37,500 bases of DNA from Priapulus caudatus. Lineage: Eukaryota > Priapulida > Priapulimorpha > Priapulimorphida > Priapulidae. The DNA lies in NCBI RefSeq assembly GCF_000485595.1, contig NW_014577063.1, positions 1,185,987-1,223,486 on the forward strand. Direction: 5' to 3'. The notes under the pieces were generated by a model. The model did no database searches. It saw only the letters and a program-made list of their open reading frames with translations, and had not been told where the DNA came from. A program made the position numbers and the translations under genes. Numbering within the stretch: position 1 is the stretch's first letter; each line of letters starts with the position of its first letter. Positions 20,300-32,221 of the stretch are shown one piece after another.

Positions 20300-22390
20300 C
20301 CGACCACGCTCTCCACAGCTTGCGGAATAGCAATATTAATTTCTCATTTGTTTGCGAAAGATGTTGCTTTCGAGCCCAATGATTACAGCAACTGTCTCGC
20401 GAGATCTCGCAAACATGCACAGGGTGTCGATTAGACCCCACTCGCTATCGCTGCTGGATCATGATCAGTCTGCTGTCGACGAAGTCTGAATCGTCGTTAG
20501 TCCGAGCTAGGTCATACTATAAGTATGGTATAAGTAGGCAATCTGTTGATATGCTAAAACTCGGCACGCCACTTGAAGTGACAGCAAGAGCACGAATCTA
20601 TTCATATAGCGACTCAAGTGAGCAATTGGAAATACCGCGGTATAGCTGAAAGTGGTCAATTGAATGACCCCTGAAATGAGCGAACGAACGTTATATGCCC
20701 CCTCAAATACATTTTCCATACGATGCCATGTCGCTACTTGTCAGCAAATATTTCGAGTCAGATGTATCACTTTATGTGATATTATTGTCTGGTAGCAACT
20801 AGGAGTGACAATGTGGAATTGGTTTCGGTATCCGGGCGTAGAGAAAGTGGTCGATACGTGTTTCTCTGAGTACAACGGACCTACTATAGACGACCTCCCG
20901 TGAAACAAAGACATACACGTCCATGAGAATAGCCGAGATACAGAGATGCCTGTATCGTAAATGTGACGCATGTAAGAATGTGATATATAAAGAGAACCTG
21001 TCTTCCCGTATGACGCATACTGATACGCACCAAAAGAAAGACATTTATGTCGTATTCGACATATAGCTGTGGTAAAGAATCGATAAATTCGTCGTGGATT
21101 TTTGCGATCGCCGAGTCTATAGTCGCAAATCTATGTGTATATAGGCACACGAAATGACTGCGATGGCGATTAGAGCGTTTGTGTGATTGTATTGAACTGA
21201 CAACGACTACCTGCAATAAAATGTAAAAAGCAATATCGCAGCGTAGTTACGCGGCGGCAGTCAGTGTCAATGCACTGATCGATGACTATAATTATTTTAG
21301 CGCTCGAGATCTAGAGTAAATTCCAGGGTATCGAGAATCGTTTAGCAATCCGAGTCGGTAAACGTTAGTCGCAATCTACCTAACTGTTGTCGTCAGGTGG
21401 CACGGTCAAGACACGATCATCGGTCAAGTCATCGGTCAAGCGACCGAGTAACGCGACACTCGTAACGACGCGTAAAAGCGCTTCGTGTCACATCGGAGTC
21501 GTCATAAATATTGCTCAGGCTGCGCGGGGGCTATAAATTCAAAGAAATGCACGAGAAGTTATCTCGCAATAATTGCATTTCGATCGGCGTTATTGCTGCA
21601 CAAGTGGGCGTATAGCGGAAACCTGTGCGTAGAAAAGCACCAACGGATTCGTTTTCATCGCTCATATATATTTTCACAGCTGAGATGATTCCGGGCAGCA
21701 TGGCCGGCGTGCTAATATTTAAGTATGCGTAATTATTTCCGCGTCTGTTTTTAAATCGCCATGTTTCGCAAACGACGGAGGCGTCGAGAAAAAAGGGTTA
21801 GTAAAATGTGGATGAAATCACGCGTGACGAGCGAGCCATAAGTACATTTTTGAGGAAGTTGTGGGTTGACTTGCATTGACAAACTCAGCGGCGTCGCCGC
21901 CAGGATGTTGTCACCATGGTCAGCCTTATTCTATGCCGTCAGTCCATAATTTTCTCCTCTATCCATGACCAATATAGACCTATTCGTCCGCTAACATATA
22001 TAGCTTATGGCGACCAGAGAGTTACTTCCACATTATATATTACATGTTATAGAAGTATCCTTGCCTTGTTTACTTATCACGAAACTATATATAGCGTTAC
22101 GTATATATATCGCGTCCTTCATCTAACGCACATCCGGCATCTTACATTATATCACACATTTTCAAAAATCGCTTGAGAGCCGAATCCCCAAAATCGCCGC
22201 TGCACATTGCGAAATTTGAACGGCAAGAGACGCGGTGAACGTCACTCAATGCGTTCAACGTCCGTTTCCACGAATCGAGTGTTCACCGTGCCACCGGAGA
22301 CGGAGCGGTTCTCACCAACAATGGATGCGGTATATTAAACACGCTGCCTTGCCATCGAGTTAGTGTAATAATGATGAATGTTCTCGTCCA
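20300..22390. other. Low-copy stretch, no gene recognised
   Basis: About 2.1 kb with short frames only (110 codons or fewer). A small direct repeat, atcggtcaagtc followed by atcggtcaagcg, is at 21418-21441. Confidence 0.5.
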
Positions 22391-22399
22391 CATAACCAC

Positions 22400-22422
22400 A
22401 ATATATATATATATATATATAT
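22400..22422. repeat. (TA)n microsatellite
   Basis: About 11 TA units. Confidence 0.9.
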
Positions 22423-22558
22423 GTATGCAACTATCGTCAATCTCAACTTCATATTGCCAGATGATATTGTGTTTGAAATTGTAATTTTTACGCTTGCTGT
22501 GTAATAAACCTGCCATCTCGCTATCTGCGTTTCTAAGTATAACGTGACTATCCATCAT

Positions 22559-22599
22559 ATCAAGAGCTAATAATACCATAGGTATTATTAGCTCTTGAT
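22559..22599. repeat. Perfect 19-bp inverted repeat with 3-base loop
   Basis: atcaagagctaataatacc (22559-22577) and ggtattattagctcttgat (22581-22599) are exact complements around ata. The stem is fully paired, unlike typical animal microRNA precursors, and the tight loop suits a cruciform or DNA hairpin. Confidence 0.85.
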
Positions 22600-22979
22600 C
22601 ATATACACACAATCCTACCTCTAGACAGGATCGTTATCACTTGCATGCAATAAGCTGTTCGCTTGGTACAAGCCGCACGCCATGATGTTACAACGCATAT
22701 TACCTGATGCTTTATACAACACTGCTCTTATAGCATATTTCTTTGTATACATGACTCACAGCGGCTCATGATACCCAGAGTGAGACTGAAATCGACAAAG
22801 TGCAGAAGCTGAATAGCGAATAGAATGTATATGCTATTGTCATACGCGAGTGCGTTGTGAATGCGGCTCCGTGTTAACAGGGGCAGTACGGGCCTGGGTA
22901 TACGCACGGTTAGCGACCATAATCTCTAAGCTAATCTAAGCAAACGGTGAAGCCAAGCATGGCTGCTTGAGTGCACGCG

Positions 22980-23099
22980 CCTCGACCACGTACACATACA
23001 CGTACACATGCACGTACACATACACGTACACATGCACGTACACGTGCACGACGTACACATACACGCACACATACACGCACACATACACATACACGTAAC
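22980..23099 (+). repeat. ~12-bp minisatellite (acacgtacacat)n
   Basis: About nine units alternating cgtacacatacacgtacaca and cgtacacatgcacgtacac, drifting to cacacatacacg on the right. It is alternating purine-pyrimidine for long stretches. Confidence 0.9.
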
Positions 23100-23161
23100 A
23101 TGCGTGTGTCTAGGAAAGATTATGTAGAAGTGAATGAGACACAGGTGTCGACGTCTGTGAC

Positions 23162-23239
23162 CATAGAAATATATAATAGAGACACTAGTATATAACTAGT
23201 CTAACTAGTAACACTAGTCAAACTAATATTATTTCTATG
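23162..23239. mobile_element. Palindromic MITE-like element, long form
   Basis: Starts catagaaata and ends tattatttctatg, with inner repeats gacactagtatataactagt, ctaactagt and aacactagtcaaact. The ends are the same inverted pair as at 18070 and 35456, and the interior is built from nested ACTAGT palindromes. Target-site duplications are not obvious. No coding capacity. Confidence 0.6.
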
Positions 23240-23510
23240 TTTGTAACAGGTTTTACGATGTTATCGGAATTGTGTCTATGCTGTGCTGCGGTAGTAACGC
23301 ATTCGATTCAGCAGACACCGGATCTAGCAAAAAATGGTCATTCGGTCGTTCGGCGGTCAACGCAAAGTGAACAGTCTAGACAGTCGACAGGATCGTTGCA
23401 AATGTAGTTTTCTCAGTATATTTTGTATGCACTGGACGTAGGCGAGAATGTACATCAAGACGTCTCCATAGCCGCACGTCACCGCGCTGAACAATAACCC
23501 TGGTTATATC

Positions 23511-23772
23511 AGGAGTAAATAATCACAAATTGTGATTACATTAGGATTAATTGTGATTATATCAGGAGTAATTGCGATTTTATTAAGATTAATTGTGATT
23601 ATATCAGGAGTAATTGTGATTTTATTAAGATTAATTGTGGTCACATTAGGAATATATAATCACATAAATTATTGTGGTTATATATCAGGAGCAATTTTGA
23701 CTATATCAGGATTAATTGTGGGTATATCACGAGTAAATAATCAAAATTTTTTGATTATTTACTGCTGGTTAT
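23511..23772 (+). repeat. Minisatellite of ~23-bp units (gattaattgtgattatatca)
   Basis: Units of type attgtgattatatcaggagta alternate with attgtgattttattaagatta, about eleven in all, so the higher-order period is ~45 bases. The 80-codon frame through it (LIVIISGVIxILLR repeats) reflects the periodicity. Confidence 0.9.
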
Positions 23773-23850
23773 AATATGCGTCTACGCGCACGCATATACA
23801 AACGGTATATATACAGATCTCGAGAGTTCTCGATCTCTTGTATCGATTCT

Positions 23851-24064
23851 CATTCGAATGACGCGTGTATATGCAACGGCGACTTATCGTTCAGCGTATC
23901 GATGATCTAACGTCCAGCAATTGACCTCATAGTGACCTCTCGCACACTTCGCTCGAATGATGCGTGGATGTGTAACGGCGACAGCGGTGACGTAACGATG
24001 AACTAACCACGTAACGATGACGTAACGTCCAGCAACCGACCACGTATAGTGACCTCTCGCACAC
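23851..24064 (+). repeat. ~100-bp tandem duplication
   Basis: Unit 1 (23851-23950) and unit 2 (23951-24064) share tcgaatgaygcgtg, gcaacggcgac or gtaacggcgac, taacgtccagca, and agtgacctctcgcacactt. Unit 2 also has a repeated acgtaacgatga insert. Confidence 0.88.
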
Positions 24065-24095
24065 TTGACTGCCGGCGTTTAGTACTTTGTCTTAC

Positions 24096-24128
<33 letters not shown>
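24096..24128 (+). repeat. (ACTT)n microsatellite
   Basis: Eight ACTT units followed by cgtacttagtactt. Confidence 0.93.
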
Positions 24129-24450
24129 CGTACTTAGTACTTACAGTCCGCGTATTCATGTGCCCACGAGCGCGCTTGAGCTCTTACACACTTCTTACAA
24201 TTACATGACCGCTATATATATATATGCGCATTCACGTGTGTCATCGTGATGAAAGTGCTTGAAATCGCAGCGAGACGCCGCGCAAGCATGTTAAACGAGC
24301 AAAACGAAAGCGATCAGCATAATTGTTCATCGGGGACGCCTAATCTAAACGCAGCATGCTTGCGGAACTCCTGATGGAATTATGCTCTGCAGAAGAAGAT
24401 AAATGTCCAAGAACAGAAAGACCGCTGTAGCAAAGAGCCAGTACGTTACG

Positions 24451-24612
24451 CCTATCGTATATCATGCACGCCTGCCGTATATCATGTACGCCTGTCGTGT
24501 ATTGTATACGCGTCTATCGTATATTATGTACGGCTATCGTATATTATGTACGGCTAGCATATATTATGTACGTCTATCGTATATTATGCATGCCTAGCGT
24601 ATATTGCATACC
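24451..24612 (+). repeat. 20-bp minisatellite (ctatcgtatattatgtacgg)
   Basis: About eight units, with variants cctgccgtatatcatgtacg, tctatcgtatattatgtacg and cctagcgtatattgcatacc. The unit length is almost exactly 20 throughout. Confidence 0.92.
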
Positions 24613-25180
24613 GTGTTGCCAGTAATCAGGATCATTAAACCAAGAAACGCTCACTTACGTTGCGCTATAATTCGTTAATGAAATGTCATTGCCAGGTTCC
24701 TGTAATGACCGAGACGATGTATAATCTCGTACGCGCTCTTCTTCGTAATAAGTCGCTTTACTATGTCAAATTATGAATATTATCTCACCGTATATTGTTC
24801 TATTTTTCTTATTTGTTCATTGTTTCGTGTTTACATATTCATACCACCCGGCGTAGATGGCCTTCGCTGTTATATTTAACCACCGTCTGACTGCTACGAA
24901 CTATAGAAAACGCCTATCGCCACTAAAATGAACGACATACGATTCCCAGCGACTATTCTTTCGACGACTCGTGCGACTAGACGGCGATACAATATGGTGC
25001 GCAAAGCGTGATACGGGCGTCTGCTTTCAAGTCGGATTTCGTCGGAAACGTTGTCGCGTTTGAAACGCACCCGTCGCGTAACCGATATGGTCGCATTAGC
25101 GACGACGATGACGGAGACGAGGACGACGCTATTCTTGTCGCTTTTGAGCGTTTGACATTATACTTATAGCTGTCGTTCGC
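24613..25180. other. Low-copy stretch, no gene recognised
   Basis: Mixed composition with a CpG-rich right half (24980-25150). No supported frame. Confidence 0.5.
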
Positions 25181-25184
25181 GCGG

Positions 25185-25390
25185 GTGAGGGGAGGGGATG
25201 TGAAGGGGGAAGGTTTTCGGAGAGGGAGATGGAGGGGAGGGAGGTGGAGGGAAGGGAAGGGGATGAGGGGGAGAGAGGAAGAGGGGAGGGAGGTTTTCGG
25301 AGATGGGTGTGGAGGAGAGAGAGGTGGAAGGGAGGGCGATAAAGAGGAGGGAGGTGGAGGGGAGGGGGACGAGAAAGAGAGATGGGGGGG
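25185..25390 (+). repeat. G-rich polypurine tract with internal duplication
   Basis: Almost uninterrupted purines on the plus strand, rich in gggg and gggagg blocks. aggttttcggagagggagat (25211-25230) recurs as aggttttcggagatgggtgt (25291-25310), an 80-base imperfect duplication. Multiple G runs could form G-quadruplexes or a triplex. Confidence 0.9.
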
Positions 25391-25660
25391 GCCTCGTCGC
25401 ATGCGCTGTCGAGACGATGACATTCGAGTCGTGCTTGGGGCGACGCGCGGCGTGCGACATTTAAAACGCGCTATCCCCGCCGCTAAGTAAACGACAGTTC
25501 GTCACGAGTTTTATCTCCCAGCGGGAATGGCCGACACACGCCGACACACGCCTCGATCACGAAGTGGAATTACCCTCGACAAATATATGTGTAGCTACAG
25601 AGCAGGACAAGCGTGCCGGTGGTGGACGTTTACCCAACGCCCGGCGCGCACACAAAGCCA
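25391..25660. other. CpG-rich low-copy stretch
   Basis: High CpG, with a direct repeat of gccgacacac at 25528-25547. No gene recognised. Confidence 0.45.
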
Positions 25661-25661
25661 A

Positions 25662-25662
25662 G

Positions 25663-25705
<43 letters not shown>

Positions 25706-25708
25706 ATA
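25662..25708. repeat. (TA)n microsatellite
   Basis: TA units with occasional C and G, able to fold on itself. Confidence 0.92.
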
Positions 25709-25817
25709 CGAAGATAGCCACGTCTACATATATATGAAGGGAGATAGCCGCAGCGCTGCGAGAGTAGTCGGCAAGCATTCTCGGGGCAGAATTTCCGTTA
25801 TTTGATATGATACTGTG

Positions 25818-25906
25818 CTGCCGCCGCCGCCGTCGCGACGCGACTGGCACGTCTGGCTCGCGTCGGCGGAAAAACATACGTCGGCGTCGGCGTCGGCGGG
25901 ACCATG
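25818..25906 (+). repeat. GC-rich trinucleotide tract (CCG/CGTCGG)
   Basis: gccgccgccgccgtcgcgac and, 60 bases later, cgtcggcgtcggcgtcggcg. The 173-codon frame at 25807-26328 begins in this tract (Arg-rich), and the rest of it matches no family I recognise. Confidence 0.8.
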
Positions 25907-26593
25907 ACAAGCGCAAGGCGGTGTTAATTAGCAGCGCCCCCCACCAGGATGTAAAATGTTTTACGGTTTTGAGAAATTTGAATTGGAGCTCCGAAGAAGA
26001 CGTACGAGTTCTCGCGTTGCTACGTCGTTATTTCTCTTTTAATTGTTTTTGCGGAAACTCGAGAATGCTGCGGCTTCGGTATAGAATTCATGTGCTCGTG
26101 CCCCAGCAGTATATCGAGTATTGTGCCTCTGAGATTCGCAATCTTGCGTTTTCGTGTTGTAAGAAAAAAACAGCGAAATTGCTGTATGAACGTAACGAGG
26201 CGTTTGCTCGATTGTTTCACTCGCGAATGAAATGTTCGCGTAAGATGTACAAGATGGACAGATGTGTAACTCCTGTCGATTCCTTTCTCGATATGAAACG
26301 ACAACGGCACCGTTTTTTTATTATCTAAATACAACACGAACTGCACACGCAGTGAGTAGCATAGTCGATCTGAATGTCCGTTTTGCAGACACACCCGTTT
26401 TATGCGCAATTTCAGTTTTCGCGGCGTATACGTTATCGCGAGTGTCTGTGCGATAGCTCTCGTGTTTTCTGCCTAACAACGTACGTGGCAGCAAGGGATG
26501 GGAACTGCATGCAGTACATCTATCGCGTAATGCATTCATGGATCTACACGGCAGTGCATGACGTGTTACTTCAATCCGGCGCTTTAAATGTCA

Positions 26594-26594
26594 T

Positions 26595-26627
<33 letters not shown>

Positions 26628-26633
26628 AAAGAG

Positions 26634-26685
<52 letters not shown>

Positions 26686-26726
26686 GAGGAAAGATATATA
26701 TATATATATATATATATTATAATTAT

Positions 26727-26758
<32 letters not shown>

Positions 26759-26765
26759 TTTATAT
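26594..26765 (+). repeat. (AG)n followed by (TA)n
   Basis: An AG run with AAAG and GGAG interruptions to about 26693, then a TA-rich block with ataattattata palindromes to 26765. Confidence 0.96.
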
Positions 26766-27844
26766 AATTATTGTTGGGTTGTGAGAACGGAGGTTTGTGG
26801 GCACTAGAAAATCAATGATTCCCTGGACTGATATTGGTTTTTGATTGTTGAGGACAACAAATCTCATGTTGCCCGGAGCATCCGGCAAACAATTGCTTTA
26901 CTATATGTAAAAGTAAGATTAAATTATACTATTACTAGGCCTGACTGGTGAGCGGTGGGACAAGAAGAAGAATGATAAAGACAAAAATGAGAAGAAAGAC
27001 GAATTCCAATACTAATTTTAGTCTTTCTGTGATTTATAAGCGTGAATAGGAAATCAAACATTGCTTTAATAATTCAATAACCATTACCTGTTTTTCGTAG
27101 ATGATAACAATCCGCAGAGATATTTTGAAAATGCGCGCAAGGACTTAAATATCTTGAATTTTCGCAGCATTTGTTTGTAATGCCAAATGCAAGTAAAATC
27201 CAGCCGCAGGGAAAAGACGTTTATTTCATTCAGTGTGGTTTAAATATCCAATATACTGTCCTCGTCTACTGGTTCATATCTTCTTTTAAAACAGACCGCG
27301 GTGGCCATTTTTGGCGGGGAAGCGATTATGCTAGGTGGCAGCACCGCTAAGCGGGCACGTGACATGCTGAGCACACATTACAATCTGGTATATTTTGGCA
27401 GGCATATAATATAAGGTATATATAATATATATATACCGATTTTATTTATATGTATATGCTATTTATTATCTATATGTATAGTATTTGGGTTTTGTTGGAA
27501 ATTGTGTACGCGTGTAGATCTGTTACGCCTAAATATAATATGCAATAACGTTTATCTTTTGATTAATTATAATAACCGTTATTTGTTCTCTGCAATGCCA
27601 TACTTGACATGTATTGACGGGAAAACATCGCGTGTGTGCGATGCGTGGTGTGAGCTTAGATAACACTGCACGCACGCAAGATCGACCTTATAGCAATGGT
27701 TATAGGGAGCACGCGTGTCTGCCTGTGCCAGCGTACCTGTCTGCCCGTGTCTGTGTGTATGAGTTTACTGTTTGCTCGTTTGGGTGAATAGGAGTGCACG
27801 CGTACGTATGGCGTGGATTGGTTGTAAAGGGATGCGTATGTGGG
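26766..27844. other. A/T-rich low-copy stretch, no gene recognised
   Basis: No frame above ~60 codons outside repeats. ggtatatataatatatatatacc at 27415-27437 is close to a perfect palindrome. Confidence 0.55.
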
Positions 27845-27847
27845 GGG

Positions 27848-27927
27848 ATGTGTGTGTGTGTGTGTGTGTGTTGTGTGTGTGTGTGTGGTGTGTGTGTGTC
27901 TGGTGTGTGTGTGTGAGGTGTGTGTGT

Positions 27928-27972
<45 letters not shown>

Positions 27973-28038
27973 TTGGCGCGCGCGTGTGTGTGTGTGTGCG
28001 AGCGCGCGCGCCGCGCGTGTGTGTGTGTGTGTGTGTTT
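27848..28038 (+). repeat. (TG)n with (CG)n blocks
   Basis: TG runs broken by single G or C bases, then gcgcgcgcg and agcgcgcgcgccgcgcg blocks around 27976-28016. Strong Z-DNA potential. Confidence 0.95.
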
Positions 28039-28040
28039 AA

Positions 28041-30154
28041 TTGCTAGTGCCGCGGTGATTATCAGGAAGCGCATAGGTGGAGGAAGGAGAGAGGGAGGAG
28101 GCTAGCTAGATAACGATAGCAAGCGTTAGGGTGAGCGAGAAAAGAGGTGTGTAAAAGATAATAGTTTTGTCCCTATATTTTGTATGCGTGCGAGGAGACA
28201 ATGCTTCCGAGGGTTTAGATGCTAGCCAAAAGTACTTTCCCACAGGGCTTAAAAATTTCCAACAAGCTGTAACCGTCTATCAGAGAAGAAGGTTCGATTA
28301 ATTACGTCTAACGTACACTGCAAGCGTTTGTCGCAAGAGAACAAAAATATTTGCTTTTCAACGAAAATCGGTGCGCGGCGGGGAAGCGAAACACAAACCA
28401 TTTTGTCTGCAAACAGTTGTTGCGATCGAACGCGATAAATTTATAAATCACATATAAATGTTTTGTCTCAACGTCAGAACGTCGGCCGTATGCGTTAGGA
28501 CGCACAAATTATAGATAGTTTCGCCTCACTCAACTGATCAATCAGCGTTCACTTGGTGATTACGTGACATTTAAAATTTCGCGCTACCTGTGGAACTGGC
28601 GTCGCAGATGCCGACTAAATAATACAAATATCAGCTGCGATGATCAAAAACAAAAGCAAAGACAGACGTTCTATTACAACAAAAATCTGCTATGTGTCTC
28701 AGATAATAATGCGTGAAGTGCTAGAGGTAAATAATTCATGTCAAAATGCATTCGAAATGCTACTGTCCGTGTGAATGAACATACGATACATTGAAAACTC
28801 GTCTGTCTAAAAGTCCGCGTGTATGCAAAGGCTCGAATCTGATGCACCTTTATGGAGTCATTGTAGTAACAAACTATTTCTAGTATCAATTAATTCATTG
28901 CTTTGTACTATATCGTCGTGATCAAAATCGCCTCATATTGAATATAAATTTTTAATATTTTTAAATGGTTGTATATATATTTTTAAGTGCATTTAGTTTG
29001 CTTGATGGTTGTTTGTGCATTTTCATTAGGTCAATTGTCCAGGGAGATATTCTGATGATAAATATCCTATCAGACATATAAGATTAATATTAATAATGAT
29101 GATGATGACATTTGATAATAAGAACAAGATTATTATTATTAATATTAATAAATGTTTAGACTTCGATAATTGGCTGGCGCGGACTTGTGAAATATATTTA
29201 TCACCGAAAAACTAATGTACTTGTTGATATCATGCCCTATACGGAAAAATCCATCACCACATGATCACCAAATGATCACCAATGATTCCAATGATTCCAA
29301 ATTTCCCTGGTAATATTTATTGAGAATATAATACCCATGGCCATTACAATGAAGTAGCTTTGCTACCCGCAGTGATTATTTTACTTGAAAACCTGCTAAA
29401 AGTTATTAGAGTTGATTTGAGGGCAATAATTTTTGGAAGCTGCGAAGATTGATATAAATGAAATATAGCTAGCACGATCCACGAGGGAACAGGTGTGGTA
29501 ACAGCAAATCCAATCATCTCAGCAGATAGAATGGTTACCCGTGAGCAAAAAACCCGGTAACAAAAAACACACGTTTGTCACGGCGGGCGTGGATCGATAA
29601 TCAATTCGAGACGTAAGAAATCGAACGTGCGAAACGAGCTGGAATTGGCATGTGGGCACCTCTCCCCCGTATACGGCGCTCTGCGCATACAACAGAAATT
29701 ACGCTAAATTTTGCACGTAGAGGCTGCGTGGCCCAAAAGTCTGAAATGTACGGCAAACACGCGAAAATCTCGAACGCCCATGCATGCCAAAGAAACTCCG
29801 TGCAGTTTCTCTCCGTAACAGGGGCGGCACTCGCGCGTGCCGCTCATAAATGCCATCGCCTATTTATTATTAAATTTCGCGTTAGTTACTTGAACTGAAT
29901 ACTGTACTATACCGTGTGTGAACGTCAGCCGGCACAACGAACATCATTATTACGCATTTCTTGCCGGTTAGTGTACTTGCAAATGATGTTGACAAAGAAA
30001 ACGATGTTATGCGCGATGATTGCGTCTCGTTGAACCTCATATTGTAAAAATTTGAAGAAGTTTCTTCGTGGGCGGTTATCGATGATTTAAATTACGAAAT
30101 TTATTAAACATCCACTCGTGTTTTTTTTATTGCCTGCGCAATTTCTTCCCTTTC
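28041..30154. other. Low-copy stretch, no gene recognised
   Basis: About 2.1 kb with frames of 82 codons or fewer. Minor repeats: a gatgatgat/ttattatt cluster at 29095-29150, and atgatcaccaaatgatcacc followed by two gattccaat units at 29261-29298. Confidence 0.5.
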
Positions 30155-30331
30155 TCCCTCCCTCTCTCACCCCGTCTCTATATCTATCTCTCGCTTCTCC
30201 CTCTCTTTCACTGTCTTACACACTCACTATTTTATCTATCTGTCTATTTATCTCTCTTTTTCTCGTCCCATCTCTCACTCTATCGCGTTCTTTCTCTCTG
30301 TCGATCTCTCTCTCTCTCTTTCTCGCTCGCT

Positions 30332-30370
<39 letters not shown>

Positions 30371-30410
30371 TCTCCTCTCATTCTCCCCTTCCTTCTTTCT
30401 TTCTCTTTTT
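30155..30410 (+). repeat. (TC)n pyrimidine tract ending in an acceptor-like site
   Basis: Imperfect TC/TTC units, purest at about 30333-30364. The right end, ttctttctctttttgcag (30397-30414), is a very good 3' splice-acceptor match, but the pyrimidine array makes this partly automatic. Confidence 0.92.
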
Positions 30411-30610
30411 GCAGTGCGGTCATTGTCTCTCCTTACCTTTAATGCACTCACACGCACATTCACACGCACCTGCTTTCTTTGTAGCTTTATATTTTTCTGC
30501 GGAGCTGACAGGTTCCCAGTGACTAGCCTACCCTATACACGGCGCGAGGAAAACGTCGACGGTAAATGCAGCAATTTTCAAGTGAAAATTGACGCACGTG
30601 CGGCGGGGAC

Positions 30611-30760
30611 TATATAGCGAGTCATCGTCAATACCATCGCTTTCTCGTTCGCGCGTTACGTCGCGTATTTTCGCAGGTCAGCCCAGTGTTTGAAATTCGC
30701 GACGTTTGCGGACAAGATGGATTTGCTGTCGTTACGTTCTGGTTAGGCGCTAAGGCGTCA
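30611..30760 (+). promoter_or_regulatory. Possible TATA promoter with short downstream ORF
   Basis: TATATAG at 30611-30617 lies in a CpG-rich patch. At 30716 an ATG in good context (acaagATGG) opens a nine-codon frame ending at 30745. No recognisable protein follows. It could be the first exon of an unseen gene or chance. Confidence 0.15.
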
Positions 30761-30790
30761 GCGTCCCCCGTCTCACTCTCTAGCGCCTAA
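30743..30790. repeat. 10-bp inverted repeat
   Basis: ttaggcgcta (30743-30752) and tagcgcctaa (30781-30790) are exact complements around a 28-base loop. Confidence 0.6.
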
Positions 30791-30799
30791 TCGATCGTA

Positions 30800-32215
30800 C
30801 GTGTATGCTGAGATCAATCGTCGACAATACTGTTTGATTACGGTCGTTAAGGCAGTGCAGAACGTTTGGTTGCTGTGACTTTAGCAGCATTTCCGTTACT
30901 ATTACGCAGCCGAGAAATTATGAATGAAGTTAAACGTTTTTGCGTTAGACTGTTTGCACGTGACTTATGGCCGGATAATGGCGAAAACAAGTGCTTATGC
31001 TTACTCGGAGTTATTATTTTTTTGCTTTCTCTGATCGACAACCTTAATGCCACTTTATATGTTGGCACACATGAATACCCACTACAATTTTTATTACTGC
31101 ACGTGGAAAGCTGCCGTGCGTAAATAATTTGTTGAAAATATATGGCACCAGCTGTTTGCATATGAAGTCATAACTCGCCGAAAGTATTTATTAATTAGCA
31201 GCAAAGGGAAAGGGTCGAATGCCACATAGGACTATATGTGATAAAAAGGTGTCAGCAAGATCGCCACTCGTGTTCGTGTGCCCGCGCATGAATTCTGCCG
31301 CCCATAGTCGGAATCTAATATTTAACACTTTCATCACGAGGAAATTTCTTCACCCGCTATTTGACGTCATTTTCCGCTGCTATTTTGCGTCCTATGCTGT
31401 CTTTTACGACTGGTTTACATGCGATCAGATGCCGAAGCGACATGTTTATGATTACGAGATAATTCCCTTAGGCATTCCGGGATATTGTTAGTTTTACAGA
31501 AAGCCTGACAATGTTTTCACGCGAATATTGCATAGGAAGGGTAATTACACGGACAAGTAGATGAATTCTGCGAGCATCCTCTATAAACGCTCGTCGATTA
31601 TTACTCGCACGCATCTGCATCTCTCAGCGATTCGGAAACCTTGATTCTTCTTTGTGTTTATGACGTTACGATAGGAATTAAACGACAAGTGAACATATGG
31701 CGATGTCGGTGACCTGCGTCAATGTATAGTTGACATAATTTCAATATTCTCTATAGAGCTGGCGTTAAAACTACGTTAATCCGCGAGGGAACGAGAAAAA
31801 TTGCATGTGGTTAATTGGGAAAATGACATCGAAATAATGAAATAACGAAAGAATGAAGAATAGAACGAAGGAAGAAAATGCTAGAAATAAAAGTATATAT
31901 TAAAAATGAAACGAGGACAAAAGAAATTATAAAAGAATCAGAAAAGCCTAGAATAGGAAAGTAAAAAACTAGAATAAAATTACTTTAATAGGAAGAACAC
32001 GGGAAGGGAAAAATAAAGATAGGAGCGAGATAGCGATAGACTAAAAGTTGACAACATTCAGTATGTCAATTATTCCATCGATGGCAATAATTCATTTATA
32101 TATGTTCTAAAAAGAATATTGATAAGCAGATTTCCCAATGTTCTTTGTTCTGTCAGAGTTGCTGATACCCCTGCGAGTTAATAGTGCAGGGGCAAGAGCA
32201 AGCGAGTTAAGGAAA
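30800..32215. other. Low-copy stretch, no gene recognised
   Basis: Frames at 30866-31123, 31219-31491 and, on the opposite strand, 30847-31161 are short and unlike known families. 31800-32040 is purine-rich (gaaaga, aataac units) without a clear period. Confidence 0.45.
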
Positions 32216-32221
32216 GGGACA

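Noticed and set aside
25807-26328. 173-codon plus-strand frame
   Set aside because: Starts in a GC trinucleotide tract, overlaps a 129-codon frame on the other strand and shows no recognisable domain. This length is near the chance maximum for six frames of 37.5 kb.
29040-29080. ctgatga with flanking complementarity, considered as a hammerhead ribozyme
   Set aside because: The required GAAA and the third helix are missing.
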